Assembly: GCA_950295325.1 (NCBI GenBank)
Contig: OX485807.1
Span: 25,887,666 to 25,951,665 of the forward strand
Direction of reading: 5' to 3'
Origin: Polytrichum commune
Lineage: Eukaryota; Streptophyta; Polytrichopsida; Polytrichales; Polytrichaceae
DNA: 64,000 nucleotides
Shown here one piece after another: positions 43,790 through 55,850 of this stretch. Numbering within the stretch: the first letter of the stretch is position 1; each line of letters opens with the position of its first letter. Below the pieces are notes generated by a model. It was given only the letters and a program-made list of their open reading frames with translations, searched no databases and was not told where the DNA came from. The position numbers were made by a program, and so were the translations under genes.

Positions 43790-46700
43790 TCACTTCTTTC
43801 CAAAGACCTGCATGATATATACACAATGTGAGACTTGAACCTTCCATAGCACAAGAGTTTATTTTGCCACAATTGAATCATGTCAGCCCGAGTCCAATCA
43901 AAGCATATCTGACAAATCATCCATTTAGCTTAAAATCAAAATCAAGTAGAACCAAACAGATTCTAGAATGGATAACTCTGTATTTTTTGAAAGTTCCAAG
44001 GGAATCGCTTCCTTACCCCTGCCAGCACATCATGAGAAATTGTAGCACTTCTGTCTGTAACACCACCAGCAAAAGGCCTCCGTTGAGAGAAGTTCCGCAC
44101 TGGCTTGGGCCTTGAGGTCTTTTGAACATCATCCACCGCAGTGCTAGGTTTCTCAGGTTGTTGTCCCTCCAGCTCCTTCTTCTGCCAAAATATCAGAAAA
44201 TTAGTGAACATAGAAGTCTCCCAAAATAACGCTGATCGTAGTAAATACTGCAGGCCACTCTATTGAGATTATTTCCACACTAGAAATGTTGGAAAGAATT
44301 TTGTGGGTGCACACTATTTACCAAGCCACAGTATCTAACATTGGAGGTCCACAGTGCAGGTTTCAATATTTTTTTTGAATTGAAACAAACTGTGAATTTG
44401 AACTACCTTCAACCTAAAGGAAGGAGGTGGGTAATATCACTGGGACATGACAAGCGCAACTAGGGTTGCACATTATTTGCACATGTGAGGGTGTATACTG
44501 TGGGCCACACTACAGGGCTGCCCAGGGAAAGTCACACTATACATCTACCTACACTACTTAATATAATCAGTGTGGAAATAATACAGATAAATGCTTTAAT
44601 ACAAGTGGAGTCCAACTCTGGTGCATATATCTTGCATGTTTGTGATTTCCTTACACTTTATGTCATGCAGTAGGTCAGCTGCACAACATCAAATAAAAAA
44701 AGACGTACCTTTTTCTTCCTCTCTTCCATGGAATTGATCGCACGAGACTGATCAACTTTAGATAAATAGAAGTCTCGCTCTTTCTTGGCAGCTGAAATTT
44801 CAGCAGCCAATCTTTGTTCCCTAACAGCATTCTTATAAGCTGCAGAATACACACAATTACCAATTTGTCACTTTGGGCATGACCAATCTTAACCACTGGA
44901 CCAAGTCCTTTCCCAAATCCTAGACAGTACTAATTAAGTATTGTGGAAGAAAACCAAGGACCACATGACCAACCTGGATGAAGGTGGTCTCAACAGTTTC
45001 CCAACAGTCTACAAAGGTAAAAGATATCAATACGTCTCAAAGGCCTATCAACTCTACGTTGCAGACCTTAAACATGCACAAACTTTACATCTCACATTGA
45101 AATTATTCTCAAAAAAGAACTTTGCGAAGATGAAAAAGGAGGAGGTGCACATACCAATTTCCTCAGTTAGATTATCCCATTTAAACTTATGCAGGTATTT
45201 GATATTCCATAGGTCATAATGATACGCAGAGCGCTTTGAAGAATCTGGTTCAACAATTGCAGGCAAAATTTGTTGATCAGCCTCCACTTGTCAAGTTTTC
45301 ATGAATAAGCTCCAATACATAAACTTGCATAAACTTGTACAATGAACAGAAAAACCAACTGCTATAGATTACAGATGTTAGTGATATCCTTTGCCTGTGA
45401 CTTATTGGGTAAGTTCTTTCATGAGTAACACTCCAAGGACAAAAATTTCAAAGACTGCTCAGACTCACAAAATTTTATGAAGTAATGCATACATTTCAAT
45501 TCATAATTCCATTTCAATGGACGGAAAGTGGAAAAGAGAGTTGCAGTGCACATACCCATGGATTCCCCATTAAGCATTGCAGCTATTTTTTTTGCGTCAC
45601 TTTTATGAGCGAACTCGACCCATCTGCAATATTACATGAGTTGCAAAGAATGAGAAACAATCCTAGAGAAAAAAATCTTAACATATCCTTGAAGACTTGA
45701 GAAATCCATACTTACATGGTAGCTTAAACAGTAAGATGATCTTATTTAAGGTTACCACAATTCTTCAGAGGTAAGAAATTAAATAAAAACCTTGTAATCA
45801 AGAGATAGTTTTTAGGAGTAATACGCACAAAAACATTTGACCAACGTGGTGGCCACTGAAGTGACTGCAAGACGGAATCGTTTTCTAAACGTAGCTAAGA
45901 GACCCTAAACCCATCCCGAATCAAAGACAAGCACTTGACAAGTTCATTAAATTTTCTCTAACACCCTATAACAATGCCATACCCTTCAGTGAAATTTTTT
46001 CCACTATTCCCTCCTGATCGTTTCCGGCGCAGTCTTGCAGCCGCATCTGGCAAAACCGTAAGCCCAATATGCATATTATTAAAAACTACAAACATGTATG
46101 AAGGTTCTTCACAATTACAAGGATTTCGAAATTCCTGGAAAATAAGTTCTTCTCTACATCTTTCCAGCCGTCTTTCTCTGCTGCTTCCTCATCACATTGT
46201 CATGCAGCCCATAAAAATTGTACTTAGCAAACACAATTTGCAAACTCGAATGCAGTGTCTACATAAGAGACCTAACTTTGATGATCTCCTCCTCGCATTC
46301 AACCCCCAATGCGATAAATCCCTCCAATTGACCTTTCTCAAGAGTAACAAATTTTTAAAATCCTATGTCATCAAACCCTAAACCCTAACATTCAGCTCTC
46401 TAAATTGCACTTGATGCACATAGCGAACACAAATCGCGAACTCAAATGCAAGATGTCAAAGTCGCAAAATGATGACCTCCTCCTCACTTCACTCCCCCAG
46501 CAAGCTGAATATTACCAATTAACCACTCTCAAAGTACTAATCAAAAACCAAGTAGGTCATCAGCCCCTAAACTCCAACCCTAACATTCGGGTTTGATAAG
46601 GCAATTTCGGCACCTTCGGGAGCGAGGTATATCCGCAGCACTTCACCGAATTGTGAAAGAAGATGCCGCAATTTTAAGGGCTTCAAATGCGGCGGAATGC

Positions 46701-47010
46701 GACTCAAATAGCAAACCCCTCTCTTGCCAGGCACTGCGGCCCGCCCCTCCTGCAACGACTTATCTCTCTTCCTCTTCCTCTTCTTCTCTTTTTCCTTATC
46801 CTTCTCCTTTTGTCTCTGTTCTTCTTCGCCTCCCTCTTCTGCTCCCCCTCCTTCTGATTCCGTCCCCATCACTCTGTGATTTTCCCTCCTCTTCCGGCTC
46901 CTTGCCTGCTTCTTAGTCTCCTCTACCTCCTCCTCTTCTTCCGACTCTTCCTCTCCGCTGCTACTGACCCCCATATCCTCACTCTCCACGTCCTCCTCCA
47001 TCGCTGGCAT
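43790..47010 (-). CDS. ESF2: ESF2/ABT1-type pre-rRNA processing protein
   Basis: Seven exons on the minus strand: 47010-46614, 46046-45983, 45623-45556, 45244-45155, 44839-44709, 44181-44017 and 43807-43790. The 933 nt encode 310 aa with GT-AG at every intron. Residues 1-95 are low-complexity and highly charged (EEESEEEEEVEETKK, then KDKEKEKKRKRKRDK). The RRM-like core follows: GVCYLSRIPPHLKP, LRHLLSQFGEVLRIYLAPED, RLRRKRSGG, WVEFAHKSDAKKIAAMLNGE, YDLWNIKYLHKFKWDNLTEE, then helix YKNAVREQRLAAEIS and the family-typical end DVLAGVFGKK. In yeast Esf2 and animal ABT1 act in the nucleolus in early small-subunit processing with the Dbp8 helicase. The last exon is only 18 nt (VFGKK plus TGA). The ATG at 47010 is the first in frame. 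Confidence 0.94.
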
Positions 47011-47168
47011 CCTCAAAATTCTCAAATCAATTCACCAGCTTGGCAATGAGGTTCTTGGCAACCACGGCTCAATCAATCAATTCATATCTCAATCTCTCCC
47101 CTCTCTCTCTCTCTCTCTCTCAAAACAGGCGCGCCTAAACATGAAAACGAACTCCTGATTCTTAAACC

Positions 47169-47182
47169 CAAAACCCTAAAGT
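47169..47182. promoter_or_regulatory. Telo-box upstream of ESF2/ABT1
   Basis: AAAACCCTAAA about 160-170 bp upstream of the ATG. A CT-dinucleotide run (47100-47122) lies between. Both features are common in promoters of plant translation and ribosome-assembly genes. A second motif, AAACCCTAAACCCTAAC, lies in intron 1 near 46375-46392. Confidence 0.5.
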
Positions 47183-47235
47183 CATATTCTCACCCGCTTT
47201 GCTGCCCTCCAGGCTTGAAGTTCTCTACACTTTGA

Positions 47236-47725
47236 AGGCCACTTTGCAGACAGACCAAGAGCCGTGACCATTAAAATCTAAGGGCCCTTGAAAATCATCC
47301 AAAGGCCGTACCCTGAAAAAGAGGGGTTCAATCTTGCAATTGATAGGCCCTCAAGGTTAGTGTAAATTAAAGTGGATCATGTTGAGACACCACAACATAT
47401 GTCTGTGTTTAGATCCCCATAATGATTATAAATATATATATGAGAGAGAGAGATGGATGATAATTTAATTGATTGCCATGGTCTCTAGTTTTGTGTTAGG
47501 TGCACGATGTTTTTGATGGGCCTAATGCAATATCCAATGATTCATGAAACATTGTCGTGTTGCCATGTAGGAAGCCGTGTAGTTTTTTTTATTTAAATTT
47601 CTTTGATCCCTCAAGCCTTCAAGGTCTAGTGTAAAGTGAACTTGGACTGTGTATTACCTCTCAACCAATCACAAAACTTGTCTATCACTAGGAAAGGGCC
47701 CTCAAACTCTAATGTAAAGTGGCCC
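47236..47725. mobile_element. Degraded Harbinger-like MITE upstream of ESF2/ABT1
   Basis: Left end AGGCCACTTTGCAGACAGAC, then CCAAGAGCCGTGACC and CATCCAAAGGCCGTACC; right end CTCTAATGTAAAGTGGCCC. It aligns with the family at 54682-55269 but has decayed ends and no clear 3-bp duplication. Confidence 0.65.
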
Positions 47726-48145
47726 TAGTAAAGTTAGCCCTAAAATGTCCAGCTCCATGGCCTCCCTTTAACCTTGTACCTTGAGTTTAGTTGGATTAAC
47801 ATAAAACAACAGGGTCCTTTAACCCATTGTTTGTGAGGCTAATACTAGCCATGTCTTGCCAACCATACACTAGCATGCCAGCCTATGTCACCGCCACCTC
47901 ACTAGCCAGGCAATAGAGCCCATCCCAAATACCAAGATAGTGCATGTACATGGCCTTATTCATTCCCACATGTGTTCCCAAACATGTTCCCTATTATATA
48001 TGTGCTCCATTGCATACTCCATTAGACCAACGCACTTTTGGAGCTTGTTAAGCTCACCAATTGAGAATTTTCTTCAAGGTTTAGAGTTTTGCGTATTGGG
48101 GGGTGATCTCGTAGCAAACTTCTTAATCATTTCCGCATCTTTATA

Positions 48146-48952
48146 ATGGACTACATACCTCATGTGGACTCTAACAATAGTTATGGAACAGACACAAACA
48201 GTGAAATCTTGCAAGAGTTAGAGGAAGACATTTTGATGGTTGTTTGTAACACTCAACAACTTGTCCAATCCGAACGAGTTAGAGGAAGGTGCCCAAACAA
48301 CCGTCAACCACGATGTGGGAGTTATGGACATTCTCAACTGAATGCGCAAGGCGCCTAAATTGTTCAAGGTATTGACTAATTTTGATGTTCACGAACTTTA
48401 TGGGTTTGCTTCTCTTGTGTGTTCTATAATTCGCAACAATGCACGTAGCACATGCGTTGAGAGGGTTATTAGTGGCAGGCCATGAAGTTGACACCCGAGC
48501 AATGTTTGCTCAGTTTTATCACGTATCTAAAACATGATAATATACATAAGTACGAGTTTTTCGAGTGGAATGTCACACATTCGCCTTTGTGCAGCAATGT
48601 GATTTTCATTGCTTCATGCATTACTAATACTCTTGCTCATGAGATAGTTTGGCTTGATGAGGTAAAGCAGTGGCATTTGTCTTGTTTAAATCTTCATTTC
48701 TCAAGTTGTATCAAAATTATTGATGGTACAATCGTCAAGATTCAAAAGCCATGGAATAATCCCAATCACGCGAGGTGGTTTAATGGCCAAAAGAAGTTGT
48801 ATTGTATGAAAAATATGGTTGTGGTGTCCCAAGACTTAGGTTTTTCGATTTCATTCCATGATCTTACGATCTTCAATACATTTGGTTTTGATTTCATTAG
48901 TCTAAAGCTTTACGTGGAGCTTGGTACACCAAAATTGATTGGTCATGCCTAA
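48146..48952 (+). pseudogene. PIF/Harbinger transposase relic
   Basis: The clearest frame (48482-48952) has the order seen in HARBI1-like DDE transposases: KLTPEQCLLSFITYLKH, then CITNTLAHEIVW, then the first catalytic Asp in KIIDGTIVKIQKP, then ARWFNGQKKLYCMKNMVVV and a decayed SFHDLTIF. Upstream, an acidic N-terminal stretch (48146-48355) and APKLFKVLTNFDVHELYG, then CSIIRNNARSTCVERVISG (about 48350-48480), lie in other frames, so at least two frameshifts or stops separate the parts. The second Asp and the Glu are not found downstream. The family would mobilise elements with 3-bp TWA duplications, as in the MITEs nearby. Confidence 0.75.
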
Positions 48953-49460
48953 CCACATAGCTCTAGCCTATTCCTAATTGTCCTAAACCCAACACCTTGC
49001 TAAAGTATTGACAAAGCTTCGAGAAAAACATTGATTTTGCCGACTCCACTATTTGTAGAACGTCAATCAAATATGTCAAATAGAGATGAATTGAGCATCC
49101 AAATTTCTTATCGAATGTTCTTTTGACATGAACAATGTTGGAGCATTCAAGCTTGTTACCTAAAGCCAAGATCCTTAGTGAAGTTGGTTTAATATATAGC
49201 CCTTAAAGCTTGCTAGTTGGCTAATCCAAATGGGATTGCCTTTGAGGTGGCCAAGCCAAATTATGAAGAATTGGCTAGCCCTTCACATCTAATATCCAAA
49301 CCCACATGTTGAAGTCGAATGTGCCTTGGAGAAGTGGCAATGGTGAATCGGAATTGGAACTAAAACCATAACCGGAAAGGTTCATGATAAGGCGATGGAT
49401 GTACCTAGCAAAGTAATAGAACTTTGCCTTGATACTCACCTTGATTTGCACACAAAGACA
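48953..49460. other. Spacer after the Harbinger relic
   Basis: About 500 bp with no recognisable domain on either strand. It could include decayed 3' sequence of the transposon. Confidence 0.4.
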
Positions 49461-49461
49461 C

Positions 49462-49620
49462 TCCCTCTCAAGCCAACTAGCTCCCTCCCCACAACGTGAT
49501 AACCCTATCGGGCCGATCTACTCCTTCCTCACAATGCCACTCCCTTTCAAGTCGATCAGCTCCCTCCCCACAACATGATAACCCTCTCAAGATGATCCGC
49601 CTCCTCCTCACAGCACCACT
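49462..49620 (+). repeat. Minisatellite of four units of about 40 bp
   Basis: Units alternate CCCTCTCAAG, then AGCTCCCTCCCCACAACxTGATAA, and a variant CTCCTTCCTCACAATGCCACT. Every second unit is most similar (79-bp spacing). Followed by CAACCTCAAACTC repeats to about 49665. Confidence 0.72.
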
Positions 49621-49719
49621 CGCAACCTCAAACTCAACCTCAAACTCCAACCTCAACCTCAACGCAAACGATAATGGACATGGAATTTATGAGGGGGTAG
49701 GTGCCCCAATAGATTGAGG

Positions 49720-50960
49720 ATCGAGAGCAAAAGCTCATGAGGGTTCGGAAGCCATGCTTCCCAAAGATGAACCCCCGATTTAATTCTAACCCTCTAACAC
49801 AACATCAACTGGCCGGTGAATATAGGAAGAAGCCATCAACTCAAGCCTCCACCATGACTTTGACTTGGTATCCAAACATTTAAGGGATGGCTTTAATAGT
49901 GTGCAAGTGAGTTGCCCCACACTAATCTATCAACATTCCGCATTATTTTGAATGTTTATTACCACAATAACAATACACAAGTATCAATTTTATATTGCAG
50001 TGCCTATATGGACGCTTGAACATAGTTACGAAGTTTGTGATTTCATTTTAACCACGTATACTTTGCATAAATAGAGAAGCGACCTATTCACAACAACAAC
50101 CTAATTGCACATATCAACGTAGATTCTATCTAGAGTTTAGCGGTAAAGTCAACTATGCATGTGTGTAAGCGTCAAAATAAACAAATCAATTGAAGGAAAT
50201 AATAGGTAAATATCACTCGACGTTGAAATGAATAAACCCACAAGAGATCAATATCCATGTCGAGAGAGAACTATATGTTATGTCCACACAAAAAAACTAT
50301 TATTAGTATGGTTTGTCAAATATGCAAATACTTCAAATGTACCAAAGCACTACAAAAATTTAAGAATATATATATATATAACACCATAAAAATAATTTTA
50401 TTTCAATAATTTTATAATGAAATTCATTTTTATTTAATAAAAGTCTGGAGTTATAACTAGTGTAATGAGTTGTGATTAACACAGAGTTAGGTACATTGAG
50501 CACGACCACACTTATCTCTAAGAAAATAAATTCATATAATATTTATTAATTAAGAATACATTAATTTGTTATATTTCAAAATTGAACGTATTATTATTTT
50601 AATAATTTAAACTATTTTTTATTTCATCTAAGGTAATTTGGTAATGTATAGAATTTGCTTGTTATCTTCTTAACTTTTTTATTATTTGTTTTATTTAAAA
50701 TGTTATCTCTTTAATTTTTGATGTATGGATACATACATAGTTGGCTTAGATAAAATCTAGACAATTTTTCCTCTTTTTTAAAGTAATAGTAAGGTTCAGT
50801 ATCCCAATTCATTACATGGCATAAAGGGTCATTGAGTTTGATAAGAGTATGCACATTTAAAATAAGTTAAGTATACTACTTTTTGTCACTAAGAGTGCCA
50901 TGCAAGAAGAGAGTGTAAACAAGCTGAATTTTTTGTCAACAAGCTAAGAATCGTAGACAA
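49720..50960. other. AT-rich gene-free region
   Basis: No coding frame or RNA gene is seen. A TA run lies at 50368-50382, and the stretch 50380-50760 is strongly AT-rich. Confidence 0.45.
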
Positions 50961-50974
50961 AGCATATTAAGGTA

Positions 50975-51285
50975 AGGGTGGGTTTATATTAAAGTCCGAG
51001 TCCAAGAAACTTTGGGTCCAAAAAACACTCCTTAATGGGCCTTGCTTTCATACTCAAGATTGGACTTAAACTTAGAGATTGGTTTCTCATACTAAGAGGA
51101 GTATTTTCTTGAGCTAGGATGGTGAAGATTTGACAATAAATTTATGTCATTTCAACATCACTTCTTCTTTTCATACCTTGGACTTGGATCCTAATGTAAA
51201 TTTCTCGCGTCCAAAATTATGCCCCTGATCAATAAAATTGTACAATTTTGAAGTTTCTTTAGTCTTGGACTGTACTGTAAACTCG
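50975..51285 (+). repeat. GTCCAAG repeat family, copy A
   Basis: Begins near GTGGGTTTATATTAAAGTCC and ends CTTGGACTGTACTGTAAACTC. Internal blocks (CTCAAGATTGGACTTA, GAGATTGGTTTCTCATAC, TTTCTTGAGC, GATCAATAAAATTG) align with 52430-52740. Confidence 0.65.
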
Positions 51286-51424
51286 CCATGAGCTACCATG
51301 TCAATTTCATCACGGTGGGATCATGATTCATAAAGAGATCATCATCAATCACCATTGTGAACAAACATGTAGAAGCAAATCCACATGAACCTTAATAGCT
51401 CGATGTTGAATGACAACATAGATT

Positions 51425-51760
51425 GAGGTATGGCTACTTGCCCATCCCAACTCCAACGGTTTCAATTCTAGTCAAGGTTGATTCACACGGGGTCTCAAGT
51501 CCCAACGTGGAGGCGAGGTCCCGACTTTTGAACCTCAAGAGCCCAATAAGGTATGGTTTTTAAGAGATATTGATTATTGCAGGCAACAAAAGCCTCGTGA
51601 CTTGTGTTGCGACTCTCAACACAAGTCCCAAGCCTCACCTCCAAAAAAATGTTGCCATGTAGGCTTCCATGTCATACTTGAGACTTGAGATCCCGTGTGT
51701 GAGTGGTCATTCCCAACTTCCATGCTCTCAACGGCTGAGATTGCATGGATTGACGTCAAC
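51425..51760. repeat. Imperfect inverted repeat, possible MITE
   Basis: GATTCACACGGGGTCTCAAG near 51481 pairs imperfectly with CTTGAGATCCCGTGTGTGAG near 51686. The outer arms (CCCATCCCAACTCCAACGG and CCCAACTTCCATGCTCTCAACGGC) do not pair cleanly. A segment near 51648-51682 also recurs inverted at about 52165-52200. Confidence 0.4.
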
Positions 51761-52429
51761 TTACTTAGGACCTAGGACTTGGGACGTTAGTTACGTATGT
51801 ATAAAATAAGTGTAAGGAAAACTACAAGCCTCCAAAAGGACGAGTTGAAGTTGTAAGTCTCATTTAATACACAAATGTTGCAGGCCTCGGTTGGTGGAGA
51901 TAATTGATTCTAGCACCTTGGATAAAGAGCCGCACAAAGAGACAAATGCCTATAGGATGGGGGCCAATTGGGAGGTCGATCCACGATACCAATCTAAAGG
52001 ATGTTAATTAAGTAGGTAGGCTTGTATTACATGTACTTGGGATTGGTTTAGACTATGGTCAAGAATTTTAGGGGAATGGACCAATATGATTGGTTATGAA
52101 ATGGGTTCTTTGTCAGTCAAGGTTTACACTATGGTCCATATCTCTCCAGTAGAGAGTTTCGAACATGGATGAAAGTATGACATGGATGTCAACATGGCAA
52201 CACTTTTTGTTATGGGAATTCTTTGGATATTAAGTTTCTTGAGCAACCTCAAGCCCTTGGACAAGAAACTTGACCTATGGGGACCTCCAACTTTAAACAT
52301 TTTTTAATTGTTTATGTTTTTCATCTTTGGCCGCCATATCAATCGTTGCCTCAAATACCCTTGGGCATTAAATTTTTAACCGACCAATGCACTTTCAATG
52401 CATTTCTTTGATGTAGTCTAAAACCATTC

Positions 52430-52740
52430 TTAGTGTCCAAGTCCAATAAACTTGGGGTTCAAAACACCCCTCGAATGGGCTTTACTTTTAGTTTCAAGAT
52501 TGGACCCACACTCGAAGATTGGTTTCACGAACCAAGGGGAGTAGTTTCTTGAGTGTGGAGTGTCAATATTTGATGGGCATTGGGCAAGCAATGCCACATT
52601 AGAGGCATTTTATCCTTGTGAACTTTGGACTGACCTCTATTATAGATTCATGGGGTCCAAGTTTATGCTTTTGACCAATAAGATCGCTATATTTATGAAT
52701 TTTATTTGGTCTTGGACCCTAGAGTAAACCCACACTTGCA
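52430..52740 (+). repeat. GTCCAAG repeat family, copy B
   Basis: Begins GTGTCCAAGTCCAATAAAC and ends GTCTTGGACCCTAGAGTAAA. Same block order as copy A. Confidence 0.65.
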
Positions 52741-52967
52741 TGTGTAGACAATTTTATTTTGTTCATGCATAAGGTGTAGCAGGCTAGGTCACCACCACTC
52801 CATCAGACAAAACATGTGCTCACATGCGTTTTCATGTTTGCCATGTTCGAGAATACATTTGTGCATCAAAGCTTAGCAAGAAACATTTGTTTGTCAAATA
52901 TAAGCAAACGTAAGACCAAACAAGACATTACACCCATGGACCTTTGTAGGACCTTCAAATGTTTGCT

Positions 52968-53208
52968 TTAACCCCTAAAGACCAAGAAGGAGATTTTTGT
53001 CCAAGCAATCACCTCCGCTCATCCATACCATTGTACACATTTAGAACACAATATTTCTAAATTAAAATGCACAGACGGTTGAAGTTCTATGTGACAATCA
53101 TAATTGCTCGACATGCCAATAGAGATACCTATGCTCTTCATGAAGTTATACACATGGCGATTTTTTAACAAGTTTGGGGAGATTTGGGCTTGGACTTTTA
53201 GGGGTTAA
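52968..53208. mobile_element. piggyBac-like non-autonomous element 3 (TTAA flanked)
   Basis: TTAA at 52968-52971 and 53205-53208 enclose 233 bp with inverted termini CCCCTAAA(G)ACCAAG and CCCCTAAAAGTCCAAG (eight perfect bases, then a one-base gap and mismatch). It is the shortest of the three elements and has no coding capacity. Confidence 0.75.
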
Positions 53209-53285
53209 GGTTCCTACAAAGAATGTTAAAAGAATGATGAAATTATGTATAATTTAGACAAAGTGAACTTTGCGTGGAATCGAGT

Positions 53286-53852
53286 GGTTGTTTAAACCAT
53301 GGACCATGAAGTCATCCCAAGGCCTTGTAATATCCGTAATTAGGTGTGGAACTCGTCCCGGGACCACTTCGGTTTACACCAAGGAAAAATGTCAGAGTAA
53401 CCAAGGAGTTAGAGGTGCCCAAAAGACATATTTTAAGGCCTACATTATCCACCGGCATTGTCCAACAAGTTTAAGGTGCTCTAGCATTAAAAAAATAAAC
53501 ACACACACACACACACACAAGGGCCCATGGTAGAGAAACAAGGTTAAAATTTTAATATTTTAGGTAATTTTTTGTTTGGGGAGGAGAAGATAAAGCCAAG
53601 AGGAGACAAGAGAATGATCACATTGTTGTTGTTGTTTTTTTTCAAGACTGTCATTTTTGGGCATATATTAAAAAAAATCAACACGTTCGTTATTGGTGTA
53701 TGGTCATTCCTCTTGGTCCATGTTTGGTTTACACCTGGTGAGGGGCCCAAAAGCTTTGTAACTCATTTTTTTAAGAAATCAGACCATGAAGTCGCACCAT
53801 GGAAAAAAACCATCTTCCGCGGTCTGTCTTCGTGGTCCATGGTGTAAACCGG
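53286..53852. mobile_element. Terminal inverted repeat element of about 570 bp, family unassigned
   Basis: Left GTTTAAACCATGGACCATGA and right TCGTGGTCCATGGTGTAAAC are inverted with few mismatches over about 20 bp. A (CA)n run (53498-53519) and T/A-rich sequence lie inside. No unambiguous target duplication is seen. Confidence 0.5.
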
Positions 53853-53899
53853 ACCTGTGTTCATAAGTTGAAATTTTTGACATAAGAATGTGACAAATG

Positions 53900-54307
53900 C
53901 ACGGGTAGATCCCTCCATTGTCAAGTTGAACACCACGTGCGGCCAAAAAAAACTTCTTTTGGTAAGTTGCACCTTCAAAATGGGTCAAAATTTTATCAAA
54001 TTTTTTTCATGAGTAGATATGCACAGTACCTATGACACAGTTAAAAGTGGTAACTAAATTTGATGATTTGTTTTTTTCATAAAACATACCATTTCTAACT
54101 AGAATGACACGGAATTGAACCTAAAAAATTACTAAAAAAATAAAGATGACTAAAAATTTCAAAAAAGTATACAAAAGATACTATCAATGGTTATGTATAT
54201 GTAGAAAAAATATCATAAATTTTAAAATTATATATGGCATGTAATATAGGGGTAGCAAACTTTGTCCGCACGTGGTGTCAACTTGACAATGAAGTGACCT
54301 CCCCGTG
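53900..54307. mobile_element. hAT-type MITE, copy 2
   Basis: 408 bp starting CACGGG and ending CCCGTG, with longer subterminal inversion (CATTGTCAAGTTGAACACCA against TGGTGTCAACTTGACAATG). Perfect 8-bp duplications GACAAATG flank it at 53892-53899 and 54308-54315. The interior is closely similar to copy 1 (2279-2687), same orientation. Confidence 0.92.
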
Positions 54308-54315
54308 GACAAATG

Positions 54316-54678
54316 TTTTCAAACGCATTATGCATTTGTGTATCCAACCACCGGGTTGAAAAAAACTCACAACAACCATTGAATGAACTTTGTGAACAAC
54401 TTGTTGGACCACGTGACATCTTTCAAAACGAGGTGAATGTATTTGCATGCATGGTTTATTGTAAGAAATTTCAAATGGAGGCCACAATATTCTCCCCATG
54501 GAATTTACGTGGATTCTAGTCGAACTTTGACCATTTCCGGGCACATTCATGTGCACCCAAAAACTTACTAGGCCGAATAGAGAAAATTAATATAGTCCAC
54601 ACATGTGATGACAATTCCTGCAGTTTTGCTTGTTGTTGACTTTGGGTTCGCCACCAAAAAAGAATGTGTTCTTAGTAC
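54316..54678. other. Short spacer without features
   Basis: About 360 bp between the hAT MITE and the Harbinger-like pair. Open frames here (for example 54313-54519) lack any recognisable domain. Confidence 0.4.
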
Positions 54679-54681
54679 TTA

Positions 54682-55269
54682 GGGCCACTTCACACATGAG
54701 CCAAGAGCCGTGACCTTGTAATGGTGAGGATCCTTGACTCTCATCCAAAGGCCGTACCATGGGTGTTGGGAAAGCCATTTTATGTAGCCTTGGGCCCTCA
54801 AGCATAGTGTGAAGTGAGAATGAACCATGTTGCGGGACCATTGCATATTTTGTTGGCGGAAAAAGAGGGGAGGATTTGGTTTAATATAATATGTCTCCAA
54901 GTTTATCAACTTAAGATAATTATTTGGTGGTGTTTGTCTGTCTTGGAATTTGTTTTGGAATTTGCCATGTAGTATGTCCTAAATATGTCATGTTGGAAAA
55001 AATATTAAAAAATCATGGTCTCCCGAAATTTGCGTCAAGCCCACCTCTTGGAGGTGGGTCTGACGCAAATTCCGGTAGACCATGCACCCTTATCCACAAC
55101 CAACCATGTAGGACTCCATGTAGACTCTTCATCCATGAACTTTTTTTTGGGCCTTTAGGCCTTCACCTCCTAGTGTGAAGTGAACTTGGATTGTCTCCGC
55201 CTTTTCGACCAATGAGAGCTCTTACATTGCCATGGTCAAGGGCCTTCAGCCTTGTGTGTGAAGTGGCCC
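54682..55269. mobile_element. Harbinger-like MITE, tandem copy 1
   Basis: 588 bp with terminal inverted repeats starting GGGCCACTTCACAC (left) and ending GTGTGTGAAGTGGCCC (right), flanked by TTA at 54679-54681 and 55270-55272. A 3-bp TWA duplication and GGGCC ends fit PIF/Harbinger. An internal hairpin CCCACCTCTTGGAGGTGGG lies near 55039. No coding capacity; apparent frames are duplicated with the element. Confidence 0.87.
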
Positions 55270-55272
55270 TTA

Positions 55273-55850
55273 GGGCCACTTCACACATGAGCCAAGAGCC
55301 GTGACCTTGTAATGGTGAGGACCCTTGACTCTCATCCAAAGGCCGTACCATGGGTGTTGGGAAAGCCATTTTATGTAGTCTTTGGCCCTCAAGCATAGTG
55401 TGAAGTGAGAATGAACCATGTTGCGGGACCATTGCATATTTTGTTGGCGGAAAAAGAGGGGAGGATTTGGTTTAATATAATATGTCTCCAAGTTTATTAA
55501 TTTAAGATAACTACTTGGTGGTGTTTGTCTGTCCTGGAATCTGCCATGCAGTCTGTCCTGAAATCTGTCCTGCTGGAAAAAATATTAAAAAAGTCATGGT
55601 CTCCCATAATTTGCGTCAAGCCCACCTCTTGGAGGTGGGTCTGACACAAATTCCGGTAGACCATGCACCCTTATCCACAACTAGCCATGTAGGACTCCAT
55701 GTAGACTTTTCATCCACGAACTTTTCTTTGGGCCTTTAGGCCTTCACCTCCTAGTGTGAAGTGAACTTGGACGGTCTCCACCTTTTCGACCAATGAGAGC
55801 TCTTACATTGCCATGGTCAAGGGCCTTCAGCCTTGTGTGTGAAGTGGCCC
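55273..55850. mobile_element. Harbinger-like MITE, tandem copy 2
   Basis: 578 bp, near-identical to the preceding copy, starting directly after the shared TTA (55270-55272) and ending before TTA at 55851-55853. The arrangement TTA-element-TTA-element-TTA implies either insertion of one element into the duplication of the other or unequal exchange. Confidence 0.88.

Noticed and set aside
43618..43920. 100-codon minus-strand frame read as an independent gene
   Set aside because: It overlaps the 18-nt last exon and flanking intron and 3' UTR of ESF2/ABT1 and has no domain of its own.
54587..55491. Pairs of near-identical open frames (for example 54841-54587 and 55432-55163)
   Set aside because: They are duplicated only because the Harbinger-like MITE is duplicated; they overlap its terminal repeats and encode no known domain.
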